From Spirochaetota bacterium (GTDB lineage: Bacteria; Spirochaetota; UBA4802; UBA5550), in NCBI GenBank assembly GCA_017999915.1, contig JAGNKX010000017.1, positions 37,904-101,903 on the forward strand: DNA of 64,000 nt, read 5' to 3'. The stretch's first letter is position 1; each line of letters begins with the position of its first letter. Positions 54,019 through 62,180 of this stretch are shown here, in pieces. The notes under the pieces are model-generated. The model made no database searches. It was not told where the DNA came from and worked only from the letters and a program-made list of their open reading frames with translations. Position numbers and translations under genes: made by a program.

Positions 54019-54040
54019 AACTTAAAGTTAACTTTAAGTT
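54019..54040. promoter_or_regulatory. 22-bp perfect palindrome, probable MerR operator
   Basis: A perfect 22-base palindrome, left half AACTTAAAGTT and right half its complement, lies 15 bases upstream of the MerR start. MerR proteins bind such dyads between -35 and -10 elements, so this is the likely autoregulatory operator controlling merR and the acyl-CoA dehydrogenase. Confidence 0.8.
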
Positions 54041-54069
54041 AATAACGAATCCTGTTTTTGTCAAGATTT

Positions 54070-55680
54070 TTATTGAAAAAAGCAGCTTCCCGACGCCTCC
54101 ACGCGGCTTTGAATGACCTGTTTGCCGGAAAACCGGTGAAGATATTCAGCTGAAAAGCGGCATCCCTGGAATCTGAAGAGGATTTTCCCCGAGATGCAGT
54201 GGGATGAGGTGCGGATGAACGTGCCGCGGCTGATGGAATCCGACGGCCGTGAGGCTGACGCGTACAGTGGATTGGCGCCGGCGATGAAATAGTATGAATA
54301 GCGGACATCAAGGAGAAGCAGGCGGAAAAGGGCGAACCTGGTCCCGCAGCTGACGGAGCCGGAAAGGCGCCCTGAGCCGGTTCGCCGGATGGAACCGCCG
54401 CAGCCGAGGAGTATCGATCTCAGGATATAGAGCCGGGCCGATGACGTGAGTTGAAGATAGCGGCGGGTCCCGTCTTTCGTCCCTTCTTCCGCATCTGAAA
54501 TTCTTACCGAGAACGAACCCTTCAGGGGGACGCTGTACCTGAAAGAAAGCTGTTCCCGCCGGATGAATCGGAGGTAATGTTCATTTCCCGAGGGAATACG
54601 ATTTTTTTCCATGAAGAACGAACATCCCATGGTAAAGGGTTTCGCCGGGCGAACGGAAAGGGAGATGGTCCAGGCCGTTTCGGGAAACGCTGATCCTGAG
54701 CTGTAGGGAGAGTAAAAATTTTTATCGGTCTGCTTTCCCGTAAAAGAGACGGAGCAGGCCTGATGGCGGAACGCGAGGCTGTACATGAGGGCGTAGCCGC
54801 GCACGGTTTTTGATCTTCCGGCGGTTGTGCCAATGATCCTGTTCGGGAAGCAGAGATCAAAAAAGATCAGGACATAGTCATCCCGGTACTGGCAGTAGAA
54901 CCCGTAACCGTAAAATCTCTTTTCCCCGGCCGGAACCGACGTGGTGTCGAAGTTCCACAGGAGATCGCGGGTCCCGGAGCGCTTGATGAAGGTGTAGATG
55001 AAATAGGATTGCAGTGAAAAGCACCGGGCCGCCGTGAGGAGAAAACTGTATCCGCAGTCCTGTATTTCAACCGGCTCGGAATACCGGAAATCCTTCTTTG
55101 TCCTGATGAGTATTGAAGCGAGCGATGTCCCGGTTATGTCGGGGTGATACCGGTCATTTCTCACGAAGCGGTTCCTGAATGAATAATAGCCGTGGAGGGA
55201 GAGGGTGACATGTTCCGACGGGTACCGTATTCCCGCCGCGATGCCCTGAAAGCAGAAGTACGGGTTCCCGCTGCTGCACGGCGTAAAGGATATCCCCCGG
55301 GAAACGGCGAGGGAGCGGCCGAAGAGGTCCGGCGAGAGGGCGATCTTTTTTCCGACCAGAATGCCGGCTCCGAAATTTGCGTAATAATGACCGATTTCGC
55401 ATTCGAAATAGGGAGATAACTCCCGGATGGATAGATTCAGGGTGAAACGGTTTTCCTTTTTGTTCAGACCGATATTGACATGGGTGATGCTGAGGGAACT
55501 TTTCCCAAAAGACAGCCGGGCCGATTCCCGGACAAACCGTTTTTCAACATTGTCATAATCAAGGGCGTCCTGGCGGTATTCGGCCTTGATCAATAACTGT
55601 GGTGCGGGCCTTCCCTTTCCGCTTTCCGCCATGGCGGCGCAGCTGACGAGGGCAGCGATGACTATCGTGATCCGGAGCAT
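54070..55680 (-). CDS. predicted outer-membrane beta-barrel protein
   Basis: A 536-residue protein with signal peptide (MLRITIVIAALVSCAAMA), then many alternating hydrophobic strands with aromatic ends (SLQSYFIYTFIK, FYGYGFYCQY, LLLLDVRYSYYFIAG), closing with ...GSCFFQ. This suggests a beta-barrel. No family is recognised. Its ATG overlaps the stop of the HhH gene by 19 bases, so the genes are co-translated in the lamin-tail-domain operon. Confidence 0.65.
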   Translation of the reverse strand: MLRITIVIAALVSCAAMAESGKGRPAPQLLIKAEYRQDALDYDNVEKRFVRESARLSFGKSSLSITHVNIGLNKKENRFTLNLSIRELSPYFECEIGHYYANFGAGILVGKKIALSPDLFGRSLAVSRGISFTPCSSGNPYFCFQGIAAGIRYPSEHVTLSLHGYYSFRNRFVRNDRYHPDITGTSLASILIRTKKDFRYSEPVEIQDCGYSFLLTAARCFSLQSYFIYTFIKRSGTRDLLWNFDTTSVPAGEKRFYGYGFYCQYRDDYVLIFFDLCFPNRIIGTTAGRSKTVRGYALMYSLAFRHQACSVSFTGKQTDKNFYSPYSSGSAFPETAWTISLSVRPAKPFTMGCSFFMEKNRIPSGNEHYLRFIRREQLSFRYSVPLKGSFSVRISDAEEGTKDGTRRYLQLTSSARLYILRSILLGCGGSIRRTGSGRLSGSVSCGTRFALFRLLLLDVRYSYYFIAGANPLYASASRPSDSISRGTFIRTSSHCISGKILFRFQGCRFSAEYLHRFSGKQVIQSRVEASGSCFFQ

Positions 55681-56957
55681 AGTCCCACCGCCTGTTTCCG
55701 TGCCGCGGCTCCGAGGTCGGCCATGGCATTGATTCTGTCAGCGCAGCTCTTGCTTTCTCCCCTCAGGGCCATGTCCGCGCATTCCAGGGCGGAGGCGGCG
55801 GGAACGCCCAGGACGACCAGGCGTTTAAATAGATCCTTCTGTATTTTCTCGATGCGGTCCAGGGAGCGCCGGTCCGGGGCTGGGCTTTTTTCTTCCTGTG
55901 CCAGGCCCGTGATATGGGGGAGGAGGTCGGCGATATCCTTCTCTGTCAAACCGATCTGGAGGAGACCGGTGCGGGTCAGGGGACCGATGGTTTTGCGGTA
56001 TTTCATGATACGCTCCGCGGTCTGTCTGTCCAGGCCTGGAACCGAGAGAAGCGTCTCCATGGAACAGGCGTTGATATTGACCTTCTCCATGTTCCGGCGG
56101 TCGCTGGCGCGGGAAAACATGCTGCCGTAGCTGAGGGAGTCCAGGGTCATCTCCGTTGCGGAAAGGGTGATCCCCACCGTGTGGGTCAATCCCAGGTGGG
56201 GATGATATTTCAGGCCGTATGAGGCCGCAACGTATTTATAGATGAAGGAGATCGAGCCGGCGCAGGTCATTGCTTCCCGGGCGTATCCAACCCTGAGGGA
56301 AAAATATTTCAGCACGTTGGCGGACGCCGCGATGGTGTTAACGTACCCGTGGGGAGTTTTATTTATGTTGTACATGATGGCAAGGCCTTTAAAGGGCTTG
56401 AGGGCCGCCCCGGCGCTCCATTCGGGAAACATCAGGTCCCTTCTTTTTTTGATGAACAGGGAGGCTATGTTCTCCTGCTGAAAAGCGGCCTCGATCCAGG
56501 GGAAGGGCGCGATCACGATGGAAGCCCTGCAGTCGGCCTGGTGGGTTTTGAGGGAAGCCTCGGCGGTCCTGATGGAAAGATTGTAGTAGGTTACGCCGCT
56601 CCCTATGGAGATATACCTGATCGGCATGTATGCGATATTGACCTCCACGACGTGCTCCATGTACCCGCCGATGCCGAAGCGGTCCCACACGGCCTGGATG
56701 GCGAATCCCCGCACCGCGTAGCCGGCTCGCAGCGTGGTGGCTTCGAGACCGTCCTGTGTGTAGGGGCGGCTGCCGGAGCAGTGCAGGTAGGGATAGGGGA
56801 TCCGCGGAAGGTACGCCGGATTCGAAATAGCGTCGGGGATGGAATGATCGTTGGCCGACTGGCGGAACGGAAAGAGAGACGCCGGCGGCGTCACCCGGTA
56901 ATCAAAGGCATTGAGGAGATTCCCGGATATACAGAGGATAAGCGCTATCTTGATCAT
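55662..56957 (-). CDS. barrel-like protein with C-terminal helix-hairpin-helix domain
   Basis: 431 residues from the ATG at 56957, which overlaps the preceding stop by ATGA. Signal peptide (MIKIALILCISGNLLNAFD), then a beta-rich region (about 20-285: RYISIGSGVTYYNLSI, YFSLRVGYAREAMT), then a ComEA-like helix-hairpin-helix DNA-binding motif (KVNINACSMETLLSVPGLDRQTAERIMKYRK) and a helical tail. HhH domains bind DNA non-specifically. Finding one on an exported, barrel-like protein suggests contact with extracellular or periplasmic DNA, though protein-protein roles are possible. Confidence 0.72.
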   Translation of the reverse strand: MIKIALILCISGNLLNAFDYRVTPPASLFPFRQSANDHSIPDAISNPAYLPRIPYPYLHCSGSRPYTQDGLEATTLRAGYAVRGFAIQAVWDRFGIGGYMEHVVEVNIAYMPIRYISIGSGVTYYNLSIRTAEASLKTHQADCRASIVIAPFPWIEAAFQQENIASLFIKKRRDLMFPEWSAGAALKPFKGLAIMYNINKTPHGYVNTIAASANVLKYFSLRVGYAREAMTCAGSISFIYKYVAASYGLKYHPHLGLTHTVGITLSATEMTLDSLSYGSMFSRASDRRNMEKVNINACSMETLLSVPGLDRQTAERIMKYRKTIGPLTRTGLLQIGLTEKDIADLLPHITGLAQEEKSPAPDRRSLDRIEKIQKDLFKRLVVLGVPAASALECADMALRGESKSCADRINAMADLGAAARKQAVGLCSGSR

Positions 56958-57976
56958 TGGTATTTGCTCATGATAATGTAGATAATCTCTTCGCTGGCAA
57001 GGCGCAGGGAAGGGTTCACCGCCTCGATCTTGCACAGGTACAGGCCGGTGACGACGCTGGACCGTTGAAATGCGGGATTCCAGTAAAGGTTGAAGAGCCC
57101 GGGATTGATCGAAACGAACAGGGGAGATTCATGGACGAGGATGCCCGTCATTGAAAAGACCCGGAGCTTGAGGCAGCAGGGAATGAAGACAAAGACCGGA
57201 ATGGCGCCGCTGCCGAAGAGGTAGTGACCGGATATGAAGGTGATCTTTTTGCGCATTGCCTTGAAGAGACGCTTCCCCATGAAGATCGGGATCGTCATGT
57301 TCGGCTTTCCCGGGGTCTGGATGTTCGTCACGGTAAAGTCGGCCAGGCCATTCGTGTCGGCCAGGCTGTTCCGTGATACGCTCATATGGGCCATGAGTCC
57401 GTCCGTACCGATCGATACCGAGCCCTGCTGGATGTCGGGCACGGCGCTCCCCTGCCACTGGCCCTGTTCGCGGGCCGCCGTGACGTAGGAGACCACGGTT
57501 TCGTTGGGGCTCCCGTCGCGGTTGGAGTAAAACACGAAATCGGTGATGCCGCCGTTGGCCGGGTTGTCGTCGCTGTCGATGGCTATGACGCCTTCGGTGT
57601 TCCAGAGGCTCGCGTAGTAATTGTTGCAGTACAGATCGATGAAGCCGTTGCCGTTGGTGTCGCCGGTCAGGTCGGTTTCGTCCGGAGTGGCCGGGTCGGT
57701 GAGATGCACAACGATAAAACGGTCGTCGTAGGTCGTTTCGGAGCGGTCATAGCTGTAGATGGTGACCGGGTCGGCGCTTAAGGATTCGTTCTTTCCATAG
57801 TAGGTGGTGACATAGAGTTTTGATATCTCCATCTTTTCTTTGGAATTGCCTGTCATGGTCAATTCGACCCAGTCCGAGGCTGTGCTGGTCACGAATTCAT
57901 TGATCATGAGACCGGCCAGAAGCCGCGTCTCCGCAAGGAGCATAAAAAGGAAGATGAAGCTGATTGTTTTTTTCAT
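56954..57976 (-). CDS. lamin-tail-domain secreted protein
   Basis: A 340-residue exported protein: signal peptide (MKKTISFIFLFMLLAETRLLA), a lamin tail domain (LMINEFVTSTASDWVELTMT...; about 20-220) with a DTNGNGFID loop that could bind Ca2+, and a C-terminal part (LFKAMRKKITFISGHYLFGSGAIPVFVFIPC...) with a FlgD/T9SS-like beta sandwich feel (LYWNPAFQRSSVVTGLYLCKIEA). LTD domains are found with secreted nucleases and DNA-handling proteins. It is the first gene of a three-gene coupled operon with the HhH and barrel proteins. Confidence 0.75.
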   Translation of the reverse strand: MKKTISFIFLFMLLAETRLLAGLMINEFVTSTASDWVELTMTGNSKEKMEISKLYVTTYYGKNESLSADPVTIYSYDRSETTYDDRFIVVHLTDPATPDETDLTGDTNGNGFIDLYCNNYYASLWNTEGVIAIDSDDNPANGGITDFVFYSNRDGSPNETVVSYVTAAREQGQWQGSAVPDIQQGSVSIGTDGLMAHMSVSRNSLADTNGLADFTVTNIQTPGKPNMTIPIFMGKRLFKAMRKKITFISGHYLFGSGAIPVFVFIPCCLKLRVFSMTGILVHESPLFVSINPGLFNLYWNPAFQRSSVVTGLYLCKIEAVNPSLRLASEEIIYIIMSKYQ

Positions 57977-58070
57977 GGCGTCCCCTCATCCCGGTAAACG
58001 AAGGGGGGGCGCTGATGTGAAAAAATAATTAAAGGAATTTAAATTTTATAACTAAGCTGATCGAGCCAGT

Positions 58071-58163
58071 GTCATCGCGAGCTTGGCGAAGCGATCCTGT
58101 TTTTGAATATAGCTGAATATAACAATCTCCGGATTGCTTCGTCGCTGTGCTCCGCGCAATGAC
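58071..58163. repeat. REP/MITE-like inverted repeat
   Basis: GTCATCGCGAGC...GCGAAGCGATCC on the left and GGATTGCTTCGTCGC...GCGCAATGAC on the right form a ~93-base imperfect inverted repeat with an AT-rich centre. The arms resemble the widespread GTCATTGCGAGC...GCAATGAC dispersed repeat of many bacteria. It lies between the LTD operon and the nitroreductase gene. The 250 bases from 57977 to 58228 hold no gene. Confidence 0.75.
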
Positions 58164-58228
58164 AAGAGGAACGGTTTCCATCCGAGAAAAGAGGGCAACG
58201 GCGCATTATCTGCCAACGGCAGAGATCT

Positions 58229-59122
58229 TCATATTATGCGTGCAGAATATTTTTTCCGCAGGGCCGGCTTCTCGAATTTAACGTCAGGATATCCCGCAGC
58301 GAGGACCGCGTGTATCCTGTTGCCGGACGGTATCCCCAGGTAGGCTTTGATCGAGGAGCTCCTGTTTATAGACTCCACCGCATAGCCGATATAACAGGTG
58401 CCCAGCCCCAGGGCGTGGGCGAGGAGTGTCATGTTGTACGAGGCAAACTGGGCGTCCTCCAGGGGAGTGCTTCCCTCGGTCGTGCCATGGATAATGATGA
58501 GGGCCGGAGCGCCGTGAAAGAGGAGGTCGTTGCCCGCTTCCGACTCTTTCAGCGCCCTCTCAACGCTTTCCATATTATTGTTGTAATACCTGATCAGGGC
58601 CGTTCCGATAAAGGGGACCGAAAGATAGCGGATCAGTGGATTTTTCGCCAGCCCGTTGAGCCTGACGAAGAATTTCCCTATTTCCCGGGCAAGACCCCAG
58701 ACCTTGTCGCGTCCATTGACGGCGAGGAATTCCCATGTCTGACAGTTGCTCCCTGAGGGGGCCGTGACGGCGAATTCGAAAAGGTCGGATAGGACATCGT
58801 CATCCAGGGGCTTTCGCTTGAATTTTCTCACGCTCCGGCGGGATCGGGCGAAATTGACGAGGTCGCCGGGTTTGAACGCGCCCGGGGCTATGAGCTGTTC
58901 CTTATATGCGAAGGATCTCATCGTTATGGCCCTGAGCGCTTCGGGGTCAAAGCTGATGGCGCCGAAGCGGCACACGGAATAACAGTGGGAGCAGAGCATG
59001 CATTCTTCTTCCACGGTTTTTATCGTGTCGTGCTCCACGACGAGAATCCGCTTGGGACAGACATTGACGCAGCGTTTGCAAAGAGTGCATAGTTCATGGT
59101 CGATTATGGGTACAGAGATCAT
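58229..59122 (-). CDS. ferredoxin-fused nitroreductase family protein
   Basis: A 297-residue protein: an N-terminal bacterial ferredoxin domain with two 4Fe-4S motifs (CTLCKRCVNVCP and CMLCSHCYSVC, residues ~12-52) joined to an FMN-dependent nitroreductase domain (SRRSVRKFKRKPLDDD; APSGSNCQTWEF; HALGLGTCYIGYAVES). Electrons would flow from the clusters to FMN to reduce an unknown substrate. The fusion is a common anaerobe type. It is divergent from the next gene. Confidence 0.88.
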   Translation of the reverse strand: MISVPIIDHELCTLCKRCVNVCPKRILVVEHDTIKTVEEECMLCSHCYSVCRFGAISFDPEALRAITMRSFAYKEQLIAPGAFKPGDLVNFARSRRSVRKFKRKPLDDDVLSDLFEFAVTAPSGSNCQTWEFLAVNGRDKVWGLAREIGKFFVRLNGLAKNPLIRYLSVPFIGTALIRYYNNNMESVERALKESEAGNDLLFHGAPALIIIHGTTEGSTPLEDAQFASYNMTLLAHALGLGTCYIGYAVESINRSSSIKAYLGIPSGNRIHAVLAAGYPDVKFEKPALRKKYSARII

Positions 59123-59294
59123 GGGTCACCTCGCAGAACTAGCACAGGCGTTCATGGCTGCGGCTGTCAATAGTTTTATCTTTGGCGGATGCATAATCCG
59201 GCCGTTATTTTTTTATTTATGTTAAAAAATTCTCGACAACGGCAGGGGGTCATACCAATTGGAATAAAATGACGTGCGTGGCTTTGGGGTCGAT

Positions 59295-60395
59295 ATGAAG
59301 AGTGAGCTGCAATTGCGGGGAGGACGATTCGAGGAATTCGCCCGTACCTGTTATGAAAAAATCGTGCCGGCTTCATCAAAGATGGAGGCCCTTACAATCA
59401 TTGCCGAATACGCGTCGCCGCGCATCGAAGAGTATTCTCTCAGTGCCATTGAAGAGCCCGATGAAATAACGCAGAATTTTATCGAGCTTATTGACCATGT
59501 CATTTTCGAGCTTACCGAAAACATTCCCGCTGACTCAATGGTCCGCCAGTATGTCTCCGATGACCTGTTCGCGCGCCTCTCGATTTATCTTGATGTGTTC
59601 AGGGACCGCGAAATCTATTCGGTCTCCCTGAAGAAGAGGCTCCTTGTCCATGACGATACCGTCATCATCCGGCAGCTCGGCATGAAGGAGCAGGTGCCCC
59701 TGCTGATGGCGGAATACTACGAGCAGCCGGCGCTGCAGCGGTCGATTCTGCAGGCCCTGGTCTCCTTCGAATGCGACGAGCTTCTCAATTTTTTCTATAC
59801 CATCGCCAAGGAGGCTGGCAGTGCAGAGATAAAGGCCCTTGCCCTGGTGGGCCTGAAGAGGTGCGGGACCCGGTTCAGTCACTGGCGACATCTGGCCACC
59901 GACAGCGAAGAGCACAACCTGATGATAGCCTACGCCCAGGGGTTCGACTGCTCTTCCATTGAAAAGAATGACATCCCCGATGATCTTTTTTCCTCCATGT
60001 TCGTGCTGCAGTACGTTGAATCGAACCGTCGCCTCCTCGCCGGTTCCTCCTCGCTGTCCTGGGTGATGGACCTGGTGCGGGCCACCCTCGATATGGGGTA
60101 CTTCAATTCATATCTTGCGGATCTGTACACGTCAATTTGCAACATCATCATCTTCGCGCGGACCGAAACGCTCTGGGAACTGCTCGGCGCCGACAGGCAG
60201 GTCAAGAACCTGGTACAGGTCATCGATTTTCTGCCGCGGGAGTATTTCGACCGTATCATGCCGAAGCTTTCCCTGCTGGGCCCTGCTTTCCTTCACCGGG
60301 TGCAATTCATGCTGACAGCGGCGAAGATAAAGCTGGATGAGCGGGAGTCCAACACTCACTCGTATCTTCTCTGGAAAACCGGGAATAACCTGTAG
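59295..60395 (+). CDS. hypothetical helical protein
   Basis: 366 residues from the ATG at 59295 (GTG 59274 possible). It is almost wholly alpha-helical with HEAT/ARM-like character (PLLMAEYYEQPALQRSILQALVSF, AEIKALALVGLKRCG) and no signal peptide or catalytic motif. It is probably a cytoplasmic scaffold. The family is not recognised. It is convergent with dtd, ending 5 bases from it. Confidence 0.65.
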   Translation: MKSELQLRGGRFEEFARTCYEKIVPASSKMEALTIIAEYASPRIEEYSLSAIEEPDEITQNFIELIDHVIFELTENIPADSMVRQYVSDDLFARLSIYLDVFRDREIYSVSLKKRLLVHDDTVIIRQLGMKEQVPLLMAEYYEQPALQRSILQALVSFECDELLNFFYTIAKEAGSAEIKALALVGLKRCGTRFSHWRHLATDSEEHNLMIAYAQGFDCSSIEKNDIPDDLFSSMFVLQYVESNRRLLAGSSSLSWVMDLVRATLDMGYFNSYLADLYTSICNIIIFARTETLWELLGADRQVKNLVQVIDFLPREYFDRIMPKLSLLGPAFLHRVQFMLTAAKIKLDERESNTHSYLLWKTGNNL

Positions 60396-60400
60396 CCGGC

Positions 60401-60850
60401 CTAAAAAGCCCTGGCGCTGTCGATGAGGATGGTCACCGGCCCGTCGTTGAGAAGGGTCACCTTCATGTCTGCGCCGAATACGCCGGACTTCGTCCGTTCA
60501 TGGAGGGCGCGGCAGCGGGCGACAAATGTATCAAATGCCTCACGGGCGATCTCCGGCTTCATGGCGCTTGAATAGGAGGGACGCTTCCCCTTGCGGGCGT
60601 CTCCGTAGAGGGTGAACTGCGACACCAGCAGGATCTCCCCGCCGGTATCGGCCACGGAGAGGTTCATCACCCCGCCGGCATCGTTGAAGATCCTGACTCC
60701 CAGGAGCTTGCCGATGACGTAGTCCATGTCCTGTTCGGTGTCCGATTCGTGGAGGCCGGCAAGGACCATTATGCCCCTGCCGATGGATGCCACGGTTTCC
60801 CCGTCGACCTGCACCGAAGCCTGCAGCACCCGCTGGATCACCGCGCGCAT
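60401..60850 (-). CDS. dtd: D-aminoacyl-tRNA deacylase
   Basis: A 149-residue protein with the family signatures MRAVIQRV, SQFTLYGDARKGKRPSYSSA and the NDGPVTILID motif near the end. It removes D-amino acids (and Gly from tRNA-Ala) from mischarged tRNA, working as a dimer. It follows the thioredoxin gene by 3 bases, so the two are one transcript. Confidence 0.95.
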   Translation of the reverse strand: MRAVIQRVLQASVQVDGETVASIGRGIMVLAGLHESDTEQDMDYVIGKLLGVRIFNDAGGVMNLSVADTGGEILLVSQFTLYGDARKGKRPSYSSAMKPEIAREAFDTFVARCRALHERTKSGVFGADMKVTLLNDGPVTILIDSARAF

Positions 60851-60853
60851 GGC

Positions 60854-61174
60854 CTACGCTTTAAGGAGCTTTTGCTTCAGGACCGCCTCGGGCTGCACGC
60901 CGACAAAGCGCTCGACCTCGGCGCCGGCCTTCATGAGGATCAGGGTGGGGATGGACGATATGCCGAATTTCTGGGCAATATCCGGATTTTCATCCGTGTT
61001 GATTTTGGCGATGGTGGCCTTGATGTCCGGCGACTGGGCCAGCTTTTCCAGGATGGGAACCTGCATCTTGCAGGGTCCGCACCAGGGGGCCCAGAAATCG
61101 ATCAGGACCGGATCGCCGGATTTCATGACCTCTGTGTCGAAATTGGAACTGTTGACCTCGATCAGCTTAGCCAT
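60854..61174 (-). CDS. trxA: thioredoxin
   Basis: A 106-residue thioredoxin with the redox-active FWAPWCGPCK, cis-Pro loop SSIPTLILM and the C-terminal GVQPEAVLKQKLL. It reduces protein disulfides in the cytoplasm. ATG at 61174 is used (GGAG 4 bases upstream is close; ATG at 61186 is an alternative). It heads a two-gene operon with dtd. Confidence 0.95.
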   Translation of the reverse strand: MAKLIEVNSSNFDTEVMKSGDPVLIDFWAPWCGPCKMQVPILEKLAQSPDIKATIAKINTDENPDIAQKFGISSIPTLILMKAGAEVERFVGVQPEAVLKQKLLKA

Positions 61175-61419
61175 TGTCTCCTCCATGTTGATTCTGGTAA
61201 TGTCGCATCGCCGTGGGATTGGATCGCATTGGAACAGTGACAGCCCCGGCCATATCTATGAGACATATTTTTGACGGGTATCCGCAAAGAGTCCACTATT
61301 TTTTAATAATCGCCGGCAAAATTGCCGATAAAGAAGTGGATCAGGTATGCCGGTGTACGAGGGGGCCGGCTCGCCCGTCGATCGGTAAATAGATTTGTCG
61401 CATTATTCGAGGTATGCCT

Positions 61420-62109
61420 ATGAAACGGATGTTCATCATCATGATTCTTTTTGCAATGACTGTGTCATACGGTCAGGAAAAGAAAGAGACAAAGGAACCG
61501 GCCAAAAACGCGGCCAGCGATAAAAAGGCTTCATCCAATATTCCCGGCGGATATGAGGCGGTCGCCTGGGGCGTGAAGCTTTCCGACGCCAGGGACAAGA
61601 TCAAGGGGAAGCTTGTGTATACCGATGACAAGAGCATCATCATATCGAAAGACGGCGACCTTGAATACTATTACGGATTCTTTTACGTGGACCCGGCCCT
61701 TGAGAGCGTAGAGGCCGCCAAAAAAGGTGAAAAAAAGGAAGGGGAGAAAAAAGAGACGCCTCCCAAGGAGGGAGAGAAGAAGAGCGAGGGAGCCGAAAAA
61801 GTCGACGAGGGAAAGCTCTTTTACGTGGCCCTCAAGTTCCCCTACCTTTCCATGGACGAGGTGAAGAAAAAAATCGAGGAAAAATACGGTCCCTCCACCA
61901 ATGAGAACCTGGAAAAAATGCAGGGCGCGTTGGCATGGAACGGTGAGAACACCATCGTGATCATGTGGGTCGACCGGTACGAGAACAGGCCTTTCTGCCG
62001 CCGCATCACCTACGTGGATAAAAAGATAACCAAGGAGCTGAGCGATTACCAGTTCAAGGTCTTCAACAGGGTCGAGCTTACCATACTAAATCAACTGGGA
62101 CTTAAATAA
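61420..62109 (+). CDS. secreted hypothetical protein with Lys/Glu linker
   Basis: 229 residues from the ATG at 61420 (GAGG 9 bases upstream; ATG 61414 is closer). Signal peptide (MKRMFIIMILFAMTVSYG), then a domain with the segment GYEAVAWGVKLSDARDKIKG, which recalls small periplasmic folds, interrupted by a low-complexity K/E-rich linker (AAKKGEKKEGEKKETPPKEG). The last ~80 residues form a second part (ALAWNGENTIVIMWVDRYENR). Function unknown. The gene ends in a bidirectional terminator. Confidence 0.68.
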   Translation: MKRMFIIMILFAMTVSYGQEKKETKEPAKNAASDKKASSNIPGGYEAVAWGVKLSDARDKIKGKLVYTDDKSIIISKDGDLEYYYGFFYVDPALESVEAAKKGEKKEGEKKETPPKEGEKKSEGAEKVDEGKLFYVALKFPYLSMDEVKKKIEEKYGPSTNENLEKMQGALAWNGENTIVIMWVDRYENRPFCRRITYVDKKITKELSDYQFKVFNRVELTILNQLGLK

Positions 62110-62131
62110 TATAAGAATAACCGGGATGTAC

Positions 62132-62161
62132 AAAAAGCGCGGTTTAACGGCCGCGCTTTTT
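62132..62161. terminator. bidirectional rho-independent terminator
   Basis: AAAAAGCGCGG (62132-62142) pairs with CCGCGCTTTTT (62151-62161) across an 8-base loop, with T-runs on both strands, between two convergent genes. Confidence 0.92.
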
Positions 62162-62180
62162 TAGTGGAGTACCGGCGCCG

